Below are positions 52,261 to 62,800 of a DNA stretch of 64,000 nucleotides, in pieces (the first letter of the stretch is position 1; the number at the start of each line of letters is the position of its first letter). This DNA is from Eubacterium sp. (GTDB lineage: Bacteria > Bacillota > Clostridia > Lachnospirales > Lachnospiraceae). Where the stretch lies: contig JAETSX010000003.1 in the NCBI GenBank assembly GCA_021769425.1, positions 1-64,000 on the forward strand, given 5' to 3'. Below the pieces are notes generated by a model that saw nothing but the letters and a program-made list of their open reading frames with translations, searched no databases and was not told where the DNA came from. Position numbers and translations under genes: made by a program.

Positions 52261-53340
52261 ATGAGAACTTATCTGGTAACAGGCGGGGCGGGCTTTATCG
52301 GCTCAAATTATATTCAATATATGTTCCGCAAATATGACAATGAAATCAGGATTATTAATGTGGACAAGCTCACCTATGCCGGCAATCTGGAGAATCTGAA
52401 AGATGTGGAATCCAGAGAAAATTATACTTTTGTGAAAGCGGATATTTGCGACAAAGAGGCAATCCGTAAGATTTTTAAGGAAAATGACATTGATCGGGTG
52501 GTGCATTTTGCGGCGGAGAGCCATGTGGACCGGAGTATCCGCAATCCGGAAGTCTTTATTCAGACCAATGTGCTTGGAACGGCAGTGATGTTAAACTGTG
52601 CCAAAGAGGCTTGGGAGAAAGAGGACGGAACGTTTCTGGAGGGGAAGAAATTCCTTCATGTTTCCACCGACGAAGTGTATGGCTCCCTGGAGGAGGACGG
52701 CGGTTATTTCTATGAGACAACCCCCTATGATCCCCACAGCCCTTATTCCGCAAGTAAGGCAAGTTCTGACTTTTTGGTAAAATCCTATATTGACACCTAT
52801 CATTTTCCAGCGAACATTACAAACTGCTCCAACAATTACGGCCCGTACCAGTTCCCGGAGAAATTGATTCCGCTGATTATCAACAATGCGCTGCAGGGGA
52901 AGAAACTGCCGGTATACGGAGACGGGAAAAATGTCCGGGACTGGCTGTATGTGGACGATCATGCCAAGGGGATTGACATGGTGCAGGAGCACGGAAAGTT
53001 GGGAGAGACTTATAACATTGGCGGCCATAATGAGAAGCAGAATATTGAGATTATTCATATTATCCTGGAAACCCTGCAGGAAATGCTGCCGGAGAACGAT
53101 CCGAGAAGAGCGCTTGTCACCACAGATCTGATTACCTATGTGGAGGACCGGAAAGGCCATGACAGAAGGTATGCTATTGCTCCGGATAAAATCAAGGCAG
53201 AAATCGGTTGGGAGCCGGAGACCATGTTCAAGGAGGGAATCCGCAAAACAATTGCATGGTTTTTTGAGCATGAAGAGTGGATGAAAAATGTGACCAGCGG
53301 CGATTATCAGAAATATTACGAAGAAATGTATCAGAATTAG
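52261..53340 (+). CDS. rmlB: dTDP-glucose 4,6-dehydratase
   Basis: 359 residues from ATG 52261 (GAGGAGAAATC upstream). It makes dTDP-4-keto-6-deoxyglucose. YLVTGGAGFIGSNYI binds NAD, HVSTDEVYGSLEE carries the catalytic acid/base pair, and PYSASKASSDFLV holds the Tyr-x3-Lys. NNYGPYQFPEKLIPL is the family substrate motif. With rmlD upstream and rmlA at the right edge, only rmlC (the 3,5-epimerase) is missing from view. Confidence 0.96.
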   Translation: MRTYLVTGGAGFIGSNYIQYMFRKYDNEIRIINVDKLTYAGNLENLKDVESRENYTFVKADICDKEAIRKIFKENDIDRVVHFAAESHVDRSIRNPEVFIQTNVLGTAVMLNCAKEAWEKEDGTFLEGKKFLHVSTDEVYGSLEEDGGYFYETTPYDPHSPYSASKASSDFLVKSYIDTYHFPANITNCSNNYGPYQFPEKLIPLIINNALQGKKLPVYGDGKNVRDWLYVDDHAKGIDMVQEHGKLGETYNIGGHNEKQNIEIIHIILETLQEMLPENDPRRALVTTDLITYVEDRKGHDRRYAIAPDKIKAEIGWEPETMFKEGIRKTIAWFFEHEEWMKNVTSGDYQKYYEEMYQN

Positions 53341-53354
53341 CGGGAAAACGGAAG

Positions 53355-54161
53355 ATGGAATATGGACCGAAGGATCACACTTTTGCAATTTGCGCCTATA
53401 AAGAAAGCCCATTTTTGCGGGAGTGTATCGAATCATTAAAAAAACAGACAGCGCCCACCAGGCTGATTATGGCTTCCTCCACGGAGAATAGCCATATCCG
53501 CGGCCTGGCGGAAGAATACGGCATTCCGCTGTTCATCAATCATGGAGCAGCGGGAATTGCCAATGACTGGAATTTTGCATATCATCACTGTAAAACCAGG
53601 CTGATAACCCTGGCTCATCAAGATGATCTGTATCACCCTGATTACGTGAAACATATGTTAAACAGCGTCAACCGGGCAAAGCATCCGCTGATTTATTTTA
53701 CGGATTATAATGAACTGCGGGAAGGGCAGGAGGTTTCCCGGAACAAATTATTAAAAATCAAACGTCTCATGCTGCTGCCTTTGAGAATTCGGGCGTTTCA
53801 TGGGAATATTTTTGTGCGCAGGAGAATCCTGTCCATGGGAAATCCCATCTCCTGCCCTTCCGTGACTTACATAAGAGAACATTTGCCGGCCACGGTGTTT
53901 GTTCCGGGGTTTAAGAGCAACATTGACTGGCAGGCATGGGAGACGCTGTCTAAGAAAAAGGGAGAGTTTGTCTATGACAGGCGGCCTTTGACCTGGCACA
54001 GGATTCATCTGGAATCGGAGACCTCTGTGACCATTAACAATGGAAATATCCGGGCACAGGAGGATTACGCCATGTTTCTGAAATTCTGGCCTAAATGGAT
54101 GGCCAGGTTTATCATGCGCTTTTATATCAAAGGGGAAGAATCCAACACCATGGAACCATAA
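53355..54161 (+). CDS. GT2-like glycosyltransferase
   Basis: 268 residues from ATG 53355 (weak GGAAG upstream). The protein starts with HTFAICAYKESPFLRECIESLKKQ, has ASSTENSHIRGLA in place of the usual DDGS, and carries a HQDDLYHPDYV metal motif. The C-terminal region includes SNIDWQAWETLSKKKGEFVY. This is a divergent GT-A family often found in rhamnan and other cell-wall polysaccharide loci. Donor and acceptor are unknown. Confidence 0.82.
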   Translation: MEYGPKDHTFAICAYKESPFLRECIESLKKQTAPTRLIMASSTENSHIRGLAEEYGIPLFINHGAAGIANDWNFAYHHCKTRLITLAHQDDLYHPDYVKHMLNSVNRAKHPLIYFTDYNELREGQEVSRNKLLKIKRLMLLPLRIRAFHGNIFVRRRILSMGNPISCPSVTYIREHLPATVFVPGFKSNIDWQAWETLSKKKGEFVYDRRPLTWHRIHLESETSVTINNGNIRAQEDYAMFLKFWPKWMARFIMRFYIKGEESNTMEP

Positions 54162-54172
54162 GGAGAAGTAAT

Positions 54173-55327
54173 ATGAATGAACAGTACGAACTTACCATAC
54201 TGATGCCTTGTCTCAATGAGGCGGAAACGCTGGCTGTCTGTATTGGAAAAGCAAAGAAATATCTGGAGGAAAGCGGCGTCAACGGAGAAATTCTGATTGC
54301 AGATAACGGCAGTACCGACGGCTCTCAGCAGATTGCCGTGGACAACGGCGCCAGAGTCGTTAATGTACCGGAAAAAGGATATGGCGCAGCCTTAATCGGC
54401 GGATGCAACGGAGCCCTTGGAAAATATGTGATTATGGGTGACGCTGACGACAGCTATGATTTCCTTCATCTGGGACCCTTTGTGGAAAAATTGCGGGAGG
54501 GCTATGATCTGGTAATGGGAAACCGATTTAAAGGAGGCATTGAGTCGGGGGCCATGCCGCCTCTGCACAGATATTTGGGCAATCCGGTTCTTTCTTTTAT
54601 TGCACGGCTGTTTTTCCCATGTAAAATCGGCGATTACCACTGCGGACTGCGGGGCTATAACCGGGAATCTATCTTGAAGCTGGGCCTGGTGACAACCGGA
54701 ATGGAATATGCCAGTGAGATGGTGGTGAAATCTACCCTGAACCATCTGAAAATCGCGGAGGTGCCCACCACATTGAAGAAAGATGGCCGCTCCCATGCGC
54801 CTCATTTGCGAAGCTGGTCCGACGGATGGCGCCATCTGAAATTCCTTCTGATGCACAGCCCCAACTGGCTGTTTATGTATCCGGGGCTGATTCTTTTTTT
54901 CCTGGGACTGGTTCTGACTGTGATACTGACCTTTGGAAATATCCATATCGGTTCCGTGGGACTTGGAGTCCATACGCTGATGTACTCTGCCGCCGCCATG
55001 ATGGTGGGATTTAACCTGGTGATGTTTTCATTGTTTGTCCGCTCTTACGCAAGCGTAACCGGATTTATACCCACAGAAAGCAGGCTGGATCGGTGGCTTG
55101 AGGATATCTCAACGGAAAAAGGCGTGGTGATTGGCCTGCTGCTGTTTTTTACAGGAATTATTATTACTATTATTGCCTTTTGCATTTGGGGAAATACTGG
55201 ATTTGGGGGATTGTCACCAGAGAATATGATGCGGATTACCATTCCCGCCATGCTTCTGATTGTGGTGGGAATTGAAGTTATTTTCGGGAGCTTTTTCATT
55301 GGCATTCTGCATATCAGGCACAAATAG
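54173..55327 (+). CDS. Polyprenyl-phosphate glycosyltransferase (DPM1-like GT2 with C-terminal helices)
   Basis: 384 residues from ATG 54173 (AAGGAGAAG upstream). The GT domain (about 1-235) shows LTILMPCLNEAETLAVCIGKA, IADNGSTDGS, VIMGDADDSYDF and GDYHCGLRGYN. Four C-terminal membrane helices follow (LFMYPGLILFFLGLVL; LMYSAAAMMVGFNLVMFSLF; IGLLLFFTGIIITIIAF; ILLIVVGIEVIFGSFFIGIL-like). It loads a sugar on undecaprenyl phosphate for use outside the membrane, most likely by the GT-C-like protein encoded next. Confidence 0.9.
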   Translation: MNEQYELTILMPCLNEAETLAVCIGKAKKYLEESGVNGEILIADNGSTDGSQQIAVDNGARVVNVPEKGYGAALIGGCNGALGKYVIMGDADDSYDFLHLGPFVEKLREGYDLVMGNRFKGGIESGAMPPLHRYLGNPVLSFIARLFFPCKIGDYHCGLRGYNRESILKLGLVTTGMEYASEMVVKSTLNHLKIAEVPTTLKKDGRSHAPHLRSWSDGWRHLKFLLMHSPNWLFMYPGLILFFLGLVLTVILTFGNIHIGSVGLGVHTLMYSAAAMMVGFNLVMFSLFVRSYASVTGFIPTESRLDRWLEDISTEKGVVIGLLLFFTGIIITIIAFCIWGNTGFGGLSPENMMRITIPAMLLIVVGIEVIFGSFFIGILHIRHK

Positions 55328-55341
55328 AGAGGAATTGACAG

Positions 55342-57345
55342 ATGAATGTGAAAAAGGGGTGGAAGCGTATTGGCTGGTTTCCGGTGGTGATTCTGCTGCT
55401 TTCGATGGCAAAGCTGTGGATGATTCGGGGGCTTGTGATTTATCCGCTTCCGGGAGCGGCCTGTGATGATGCGTTAATGGCAAACTGGGCATTGAGTATT
55501 GCATCGGGAAACTGGACAGGTCCTTTTTCAAATTATACCTTTATGAAAGAAGTGGGATTTGCATTTTATCTGGCGGTAATTTACTGCCTGCATCTGCCTT
55601 ATATTTTTACCACAAATCTTTTGTATCTGTTTGGATGCCTGATTTTGCTTTATGCCGTCAGCCATGTGGTTAAGAAAAAGTGGGCGTTGTGCGTGATCTA
55701 CGCTGTTATTCTGTTTCATCCGGTTATGACAGCAGTTCAGACTGGGCAGCGGGTGTATCGGAATGCTTTTGGAACCGCATTGACGCTTCTGATATTTGGC
55801 AGCCTGCTGAACCTTTATTTTGAAATGGAAAAAGGGTCTTTTAGAAGAAACTGCATTTGGGCGGTAATGGCGGCAGGAAGCCTTGGTTTTTTGTGGGTGA
55901 CGAAAAGCGATACGGTCTGGATACTGCCTTTTGCCCTGACGGTGATGGCGGTAACGGCAGGTATATTGATAAAAAAAAGAAAATCAATGAAGATGTTTCC
56001 AAAGCTATTTCTGGTGTTTTTTCCATTTCTCGGAATTTTTCTTTCTTCCAAATCCGTAGAACTGTTGAATAACATTGCTTACGGCAGTTCTGAAATTGCT
56101 TACTATGGACCTGCAATGGAGATTCTTACAGGGGTGGAAGCAGAGGATTCCGCTGAGAATATCAGCTTGTCCAGAGAGACATTTTTCAGGCTGTGCCAGT
56201 GTTCTCCAACGTTGGATACTGTGAAGGAAGCCATGGAAAGGGAAATGGACAAATATGATCCTTATGATACACATCCTGGTGATGGAAATGTAGAGGATGG
56301 ATGGATTGGCTGGGCATTGCTTGGAGCCGTTGACTCAGCGGGATATTATAAGGACTGCCAGACTGCAGGCCAGTTTTATCAGAAGGTTTATGAAGAATTG
56401 AATGCGGCGGCAAAACAGGGACAAATTAAGCTAAGAGACAAATCTGTTTTGGATGCCTGCCATATCTCAAGCTCCAAAGAACGAAAAGAATTGTTGGGAA
56501 CGATAGGAGAAATCTGGCGTTTTGTTGCAAGCAACCGTGATATGTTTTCAGATACCTGTGCGTTGGCTGAGGATGATATTGCCGGAAGCCAGACGTTTGA
56601 AAGGCTTACCGGGAATCATGCGTATTATGACATGTTTGACACAGATTATTATTGTATGGGATGGATTATATATCCCCAATATGATCTGGAGGAACTGGAA
56701 GTGTATGTGGAAGATGCAGAGGGCAATCAATATATTCGGTTGGATTTTGAAGAAAGTGAAGATGTAAAAGAAAGCTATCCATATGTTCAGGGGGCGGAAA
56801 AATGCCGTTTTCTTGCAGAGTGGAATGGAAATGGAAAGGATATTCCGGAGTTTTTCATTGCGGCATATCAGGATGGGCAAAAAGTAGTAAGCGCCAGAAT
56901 TGCAGAAACAGGGCTGGCGGATGTGCAGGAGGAAGACTGCATTGGCTCTGTGGATGGATTTTTTAGGAAGAAAGGGCAGCAGGCGGTACGCCGGGAAGCT
57001 CAGGAAGCAGTGAGAAGATGCAATGGGGTATTTCGTGTGTATCAGTTCTTTGGAAACGTTCTGGCCTGGACAGGGTTGATTGCTTATCTGGCATTTACCG
57101 TAACGGCTTTTCTGGAATGGAAAAACAAGAAGTATGGCACGGTGAATCCGTGGCTGGTCATTACTGGGATTGGAATGAGCCTTCTGGTTCTGATTTTGGG
57201 GGTTGCGGTAACGCATTTGGAGAAATGCCCGTCCATTAATTATATGTATTTAAGCGCTGCTTATCCGTTATTTAACCTGGCAGCTGTGCTGTCAATCATA
57301 AAATGTATAGAAAGTCTGGCAGGCAAGAGGAAATGGAAAAAGTAA
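55342..57345 (+). CDS. Large membrane protein, GT-C-like glycosyltransferase candidate
   Basis: 667 residues. About eight N-terminal membrane helices are followed by a large external domain (about 245-560) and two or three C-terminal helices. The first external loop contains GAACDDALMANWALSIASGNWTG, with an acidic pair placed as in GT-C enzymes that use lipid-phosphate sugars. It follows a gene for a polyprenyl-phosphate sugar synthase by 14 nt, so it is a natural acceptor-side enzyme. No named family recognised. The next gene starts within its last codons. Confidence 0.7.
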   Translation: MNVKKGWKRIGWFPVVILLLSMAKLWMIRGLVIYPLPGAACDDALMANWALSIASGNWTGPFSNYTFMKEVGFAFYLAVIYCLHLPYIFTTNLLYLFGCLILLYAVSHVVKKKWALCVIYAVILFHPVMTAVQTGQRVYRNAFGTALTLLIFGSLLNLYFEMEKGSFRRNCIWAVMAAGSLGFLWVTKSDTVWILPFALTVMAVTAGILIKKRKSMKMFPKLFLVFFPFLGIFLSSKSVELLNNIAYGSSEIAYYGPAMEILTGVEAEDSAENISLSRETFFRLCQCSPTLDTVKEAMEREMDKYDPYDTHPGDGNVEDGWIGWALLGAVDSAGYYKDCQTAGQFYQKVYEELNAAAKQGQIKLRDKSVLDACHISSSKERKELLGTIGEIWRFVASNRDMFSDTCALAEDDIAGSQTFERLTGNHAYYDMFDTDYYCMGWIIYPQYDLEELEVYVEDAEGNQYIRLDFEESEDVKESYPYVQGAEKCRFLAEWNGNGKDIPEFFIAAYQDGQKVVSARIAETGLADVQEEDCIGSVDGFFRKKGQQAVRREAQEAVRRCNGVFRVYQFFGNVLAWTGLIAYLAFTVTAFLEWKNKKYGTVNPWLVITGIGMSLLVLILGVAVTHLEKCPSINYMYLSAAYPLFNLAAVLSIIKCIESLAGKRKWKK

Positions 57346-58757
57346 GAAAACAAAATTTAATCAACGTGGCAATGGTGGTCAGCAGTAATGTTTTTACGAT
57401 TCTGGTGGCCCTGTTTACCGGTTTTATTCTGCCTAAAAAACTCAGTATTCCAGATTATGCTTATTATAGGGTATATCTATTGTATATTTCATATGCTGGC
57501 TTTTTCCATTTTGGAATTGTCAATGGCATTTATCTGAAATACGGCAATATGGATTTGGCCCAGATCCCCAAAAAAATCTTTCGGACATACAGCCTTTTTA
57601 TGATATTGCTGCAGGCTGCGGTTGCAGCCGTGCTGTCTATAGCGGTTTTTGCGGGAAGAGGGGCGATAGAACCTGATAAGGTGATGGCATTTGCTTTTGT
57701 GGTTATCAATATACCGCTGATTAATATCAAATGGTTCTATTCATCGATTAACCAGTTTACAAAAAGATTTGTGATAGACAGTTATGTAACCTATCTGCAG
57801 AATGCGCTTAATTTAGCTATGGTTTTGATTGTCGTAGTGTTCAGGCTGTACGACTTTCAATGGGTTTTGGCGATTATTACCATATGTAATTTTGTATGTA
57901 TGGTTATTACTATGTGGCAGAATAAAGTGATTTTGCGGGGAAAGCGGGAAAGGCTGAAAGAGACAGGAATTCCGGAACTGGTCAGGAGTGGATTTTTCCT
58001 GATGATCAGCGAGTTTGCAGGGATTATCATTCTGGAAATTGACAGTTTGTTTGTGGATAACCTTTTTACCCAGACAGATTTTGCCATGTATTCCTTTGCG
58101 GTATCTGTCATAGCAGTTAGTTTTACTGCCATTAATACGGTATCTAATCTGGTGTATCCTTATTTGGTGCGGGTGCAGGAAAAAAAATATGTGGAATACT
58201 ACGGATTGATGAGCGATATGTTGGCTATGGTTTCCATGGCTTCTCTGCTGGTTTTTTATGCAGCGAAATTCATTATTTTCAGATGGCTTGGAAAATTTAC
58301 TCCAAGTCTGCCCATTGTGGCAATTTTATTTGGGACAGTGGTGTTCCGGGCCATTATTACCCTTGTGTGCGGCAATTATTTTAAGGTGTTAAAGCTGATT
58401 AAAGAATATACCTGGAATAATATTTTTGCCATTGTGGTATCGTTTTTATTAAATGCGGCGGCCTATCTGCTGTTTCATGATTACCGGTATATTGCCGGAG
58501 CAAGCCTTTTGTCCTTTGTGATCTGGTATCTGGTGACGGATGGGATTTTTATCCGGCATATGCAGATTCCCGTGGCAGGGTGCCTGCGGCGGTATGGATA
58601 TATTCTGGCGGGCCTTGTGGTATTTTATCTGTTGGTGAATACAGACCCGATTCCTGGATTTTTCCTGTATTTTGCGGCAGTCTCCGTCATGTCCCTGCTG
58701 TGCTTTTGGCAGCAGATCCGAAAGCTTCTTGGGATTGTAAAAGGCAGGGCTGCATAA
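57333..58757 (+). CDS. Polysaccharide flippase (Wzx/PST-like)
   Basis: 474 residues from ATG 57333, overlapping the previous gene by 13 nt (AGAGGAA upstream). It has twelve to fourteen membrane helices of the MVF/PST superfamily (VAMVVSSNVFTILVALFTGFILPKKLSIPDYAYYRVYLL; FFLMISEFAGIIILEIDSLFVDNLF; WLGKFTPSLPIVAILF). It moves lipid-linked oligosaccharide units across the membrane. Its presence shows this locus works by a flippase route, unlike the ABC-exporter locus at 25-33 kb. Confidence 0.85.
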   Translation: MEKVRKQNLINVAMVVSSNVFTILVALFTGFILPKKLSIPDYAYYRVYLLYISYAGFFHFGIVNGIYLKYGNMDLAQIPKKIFRTYSLFMILLQAAVAAVLSIAVFAGRGAIEPDKVMAFAFVVINIPLINIKWFYSSINQFTKRFVIDSYVTYLQNALNLAMVLIVVVFRLYDFQWVLAIITICNFVCMVITMWQNKVILRGKRERLKETGIPELVRSGFFLMISEFAGIIILEIDSLFVDNLFTQTDFAMYSFAVSVIAVSFTAINTVSNLVYPYLVRVQEKKYVEYYGLMSDMLAMVSMASLLVFYAAKFIIFRWLGKFTPSLPIVAILFGTVVFRAIITLVCGNYFKVLKLIKEYTWNNIFAIVVSFLLNAAAYLLFHDYRYIAGASLLSFVIWYLVTDGIFIRHMQIPVAGCLRRYGYILAGLVVFYLLVNTDPIPGFFLYFAAVSVMSLLCFWQQIRKLLGIVKGRAA

Positions 58758-58778
58758 ATATTCCGGAAATTATGCAGC
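58749..58778. terminator. Bidirectional terminator between convergent genes
   Basis: GCTGCATAA (58749-58757, including the flippase stop) pairs with TTATGCAGC (58770-58778). The minus-strand gene ends 2 nt further on. It would serve both genes. Confidence 0.75.
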
Positions 58779-58779
58779 G

Positions 58780-59712
58780 CTAGATTTTTCCAATCAGAAA
58801 CAAAATCCGGATGGCAAGTTCACCTGCAAGCCTCGCCCGAAGCCGTTTAGGATAGAACAGTTTCCGAAGCTGGCGGATCAGGCTGTTTTTTGCAGTAAAC
58901 AGCGAGAGAGTTTTCTGCTGGGACGCAGAGAGCTTATTTTGGAATACTTTCTGAAAATAGATCAGATTTTTTTTGCTGTCCGCCATGGCCGTTCCGCCGA
59001 TTTCATTTTTCAGAAAACTCCGGAGCAGGTTGGAATCGCTGGAATCTTCCGCGGTTACAGCGTCAGAATGGCGGATGTGGGTGGCCAACCGACGGGGATC
59101 GGACACAATGGTTCCGAAACAGGCAGCTCCCCGAAGCAGCCAGCGGTCGTGAAGCTCCGTGCCTGGATTTACTTTCAGAATCAGTTCCTGTCTGGCCGTT
59201 TCGTTGAAGACAATGACGAAACCGGAGGCAGGAGTATAGTAAAGCACATCCGTCAGGGTGATGCGGGCTTTCTGGGCTGGGGAATGCCGCAGGAATTCTC
59301 CGGTGTCTGTGCAGTATTCATAGCCGCAGAAATAGGCGCAGGGCTTGTCCCGCTGCCCTTCGGCTTCTAATTTTTTCACGGCCCATTTGATTTTGTCCGG
59401 AAACCAGATGTCGTCCTGATCGCAGAAAGCATAATAGTCTGCCGGAGGGCATTCCTTTAAAATCTGGTAAAAAGAGGCAGGGCAGCCCAGGTTAACGCCG
59501 CCGTTTTCCAACAGCACAATCTTTTTTGAGGATGTATTGTTTGCAATATAGTTCTGGATAATGGCAACGGTGTCATCCCTGGAACCGTCGTCCCGGATAT
59601 AGATGGAAATGTTGGGATAAGTCTGGGCCAGAAGGCTGTCTAACTGTTCCCGGATATATTTGCCGCCGTTATAAGCGGCCAGTAATATATGAACGGAGGG
59701 TGTGTTTTGCAA
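58780..59712 (-). CDS. GT2 glycosyltransferase, rhamnosyltransferase-like
   Basis: 310 residues, the only clear protein gene on the minus strand. SVHILLAAYNGGKYIREQLDSLLAQTYPNISIYIRDDGSRDDT and CDQDDIWFPDKI give the GT-A fold, and ELHDRWLLRGAACFG matches the HDWW position of its paralogue at 50418-51314. The two share order and length, so they likely act in the same rhamnose-containing polymer. Its opposite direction suggests later insertion or separate control. AGGAGAAAT precedes the start on the minus strand. Confidence 0.87.
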   Translation of the reverse strand: MQNTPSVHILLAAYNGGKYIREQLDSLLAQTYPNISIYIRDDGSRDDTVAIIQNYIANNTSSKKIVLLENGGVNLGCPASFYQILKECPPADYYAFCDQDDIWFPDKIKWAVKKLEAEGQRDKPCAYFCGYEYCTDTGEFLRHSPAQKARITLTDVLYYTPASGFVIVFNETARQELILKVNPGTELHDRWLLRGAACFGTIVSDPRRLATHIRHSDAVTAEDSSDSNLLRSFLKNEIGGTAMADSKKNLIYFQKVFQNKLSASQQKTLSLFTAKNSLIRQLRKLFYPKRLRARLAGELAIRILFLIGKI

Positions 59713-59779
59713 GGGTATTTCTCCTTTCCAACTATCATATTTATATCACATTGTTTTAGTAAAGTAAAATAGCTGAACC

Positions 59780-59808
59780 TTGAAAATATTGAATAGCTTT
59801 GTTATATT
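59780..59808 (+). promoter_or_regulatory. Promoter of the large secreted protein
   Basis: TTGAAA (59780-59785), 17-bp spacer, TATATT (59803-59808), about 75 nt before the start at 59883. Confidence 0.65.
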
Positions 59809-59882
59809 ATATACGGAACCGAAATAATTGAAAAGGGTTAATTTTTCAAAAATTAATATACGAATAGAAAGAGGGTCATACG

Positions 59883-62800
59883 ATGAGAAAACGTATTATG
59901 ACGCTGCTTCTGGCAGCGCTGCTTCTGTTTCAGGCGGGGGTGGAAACATTCTATGCCGCTGAGTATACGCCCAAAGCATATGCGGCAGGAACAGAGGCGG
60001 AAGCATCAACGGGAGATAGTAATAATACAGAGGTTACAGATCCGGGCAGCCAGCCAGGTACAGGGGATAGTGCAGGAGATTCTGGAGGTAATGCAGGAGA
60101 TTCTGGAGATAGTGCAGGAGATTCGGGAGATAATACAGGAGATGGAACTGGTTCGGGAGAGGAAACCGGAGGGGGCTCAGAGCCTCCCGGAGAAACAGAA
60201 GAATATACGGTTGTGTTTGATTTTAACGGAGGAAAGCTGCCGGATTCCGAAGAGCCGGATAGACAGATTAAAGTGAAAAAAGGAGAACTGATTTCTGCGG
60301 AGGATATTCCTGCTCCGGTGAAAGAAGGGTATACCTTGCTGCGCTGGATAGATGAAAGCGGAGCAGAATATATGTTTCAGGAACAGCCGGTGCAGGGAAA
60401 TCTTATTCTGCAGGCATTCTGGGGACCGAAAGAATATACGGTGGTATTTGATTTTAACGGAGGAAATCTGCCGGATACCGGGGAGCCGGTCAGGCAGTTG
60501 ATGGTGAAAGAGGGAGAACTGATTTCGCCGGAGAACATCCCTGCTCCGGTGAGGGAGGGGTATACGTTTCAATATTGGACAGATGAAAACGGAGCCGAAT
60601 ATAAGATTGGAGAACAGCCGATACAGGAAAATCTCACTCTGAAGGCATTCTGGGCGCCCATCACGTATAAGATACGGTTTGACGCTAACGGCGGAACCGG
60701 AGAGATGGCGGAGATAATTGTGGAGTATGACAAGCTGCAGAAGCTTCCGGAGAACAGTTTTGTGAGAACCGGATATGCTTTTGTGGGATGGAGCGTTACC
60801 GCAGCCGGCGTGGAATATACTTTTCAGAATGAAGCGGAGATCAACAGTAATCTTACAAGCACAGAGGGCGCAGTATTAGTTTTTAAGGCGAAATGGGAAG
60901 TAGGGCTGTATACGATTCAGTATCATGCCAACGGCGGAACCGGGGAGATGGACGATATGCCCTGCACCTATAATAAAACCAGGACGCTAAAAACAAATAA
61001 ATTTAAACGCACCGGCTATACGTTTGTGGGGTGGAATACCCGTCCCAACGGCACAGGAACTTCTTATAAGGACAAAGACAAGGTAAAAGCCCTGGGAGGA
61101 TATGGAGAAATTGTGGTTCTCTATGCCATGTGGGAAGGGAATCCCTATACGGTAAAATATGACGGAAACAAAGCTGACAGCGGAAGCGTGGCCGGCAGCA
61201 GCCAGATTTACGGAACGTCGTTTAATCTGAGAAAAAATGCTTTTAAGAAAAAAGGCTTTACCTTCGGAGGATGGAACACAAAGGCGGACGGCACGGGAAC
61301 TAACTATGGAAACGGTGCGCAAGTGAGCAATTTAACCTCCAAGAAGAACGGTACGGTAACCCTCTATGCGAAATGGAATCCCATTAAGTATACCATTACA
61401 TATTATACCAACGGCGGCAAGCTGTCTGCTTCGGCGCAAAAATATTACACCACAGACAAACCTTTCGTGCTGCCAAGGCCCACCAGAAAAGGATATGATT
61501 TTGACGGATGGTATAAAACATCCAATTTTAAAAAGCGTGTAGGCGAAATCAAAGAAGGAAACACCGGAAATCTGACAGTATATGCAAAGTGGACCAAATG
61601 CACCACGAAGGCCAAGTTAGGCGCTGCAAAAATCACGAAATGCAAAGCTACAGGAACTGGAAAGGTAACAATAAAGGCTACGGTCAAGAATCGGATTGCA
61701 AGTTCCGACGATTATTATTATCTGGTATATATGAATCCCATGAATCAGAAGGTATACAAAGCGGCTGCCAAGATTTACAAAAAGAAGAGTCTTACCTTCA
61801 ACCTGAAAACGGCCGAAAACCAGGGTTATGTTACCTCCATGTTCGGGATTGCCGTTAAGAAAAGCGGGAAATACAAGATGCTCAGCGAGACTTTCTATAT
61901 CAGTAATCCAGAGAAAGCGGCGGCTAACAAGTCAGCGTATAAGCCGGGAAAGACGAAAAAGGGAATCCAGTTTTCCAGCTCATTAGATGAAATCCTTTCC
62001 TGCGACGCAAAACAGAATTTCATGAATTTTACCGCTGCCATGGTATGCAATGACGGAACAGTGCCCTATGAGTACAATGGGAAAACCTATTATTTCAATT
62101 CCATGGACAGTTATAAGCAGATTGTCATGGAATGCAATAAACGGAACATTGTAGTAACGGGGCAGGTTTTGCTGGAGTGGACGCCGGGGCACACGGAGTT
62201 GATTGCGCCTGAAGCAAGAAGGATAGGAGCAGCGCCGTTCTATACCTGGAACGTGACTGAGAACGCCTCCCGGGAGAAAATGGAAGCGATTTTTTCTTAC
62301 CTCGGCATGGTATTTGGAAAGAAAAACTGTTATGTGTCTAATTGGGTACTGGGAAATGAAATCAATAACCCCAAAGGCTGGAATTATAAGGGAAGCCTGT
62401 CGGAGACAGCGTATTTCAAGAGATATGCCTATGCATTCCGGGCTTTATATTATGCAGTCCGCAGCCAGTACTCCAATGCCCACGTATTTATCTGCATGGA
62501 TAATTACTGGAACACAGCAGAAAAAGGGGGATACAGCGTAAAACGCGCGATTTCCTCTTTCAACAAGCAGCTGAAGAAGATTCAGAGCGGGCTCCAATGG
62601 AATCTTGCCTACCATGCATATTCCACTCCGCTGACCTATACCAATTTCTGGGAAGGATACGGAATTACCAATGATGTGAGTTCGCCATACATAACGATGA
62701 AGAACATCAATGTTCTGACCAATTACATAAAAAAGACTTATGGATCTTCCGTGCGGATTATCCTGTCAGAACAGGGGTACTCTTCCCACTGGGGACAGGC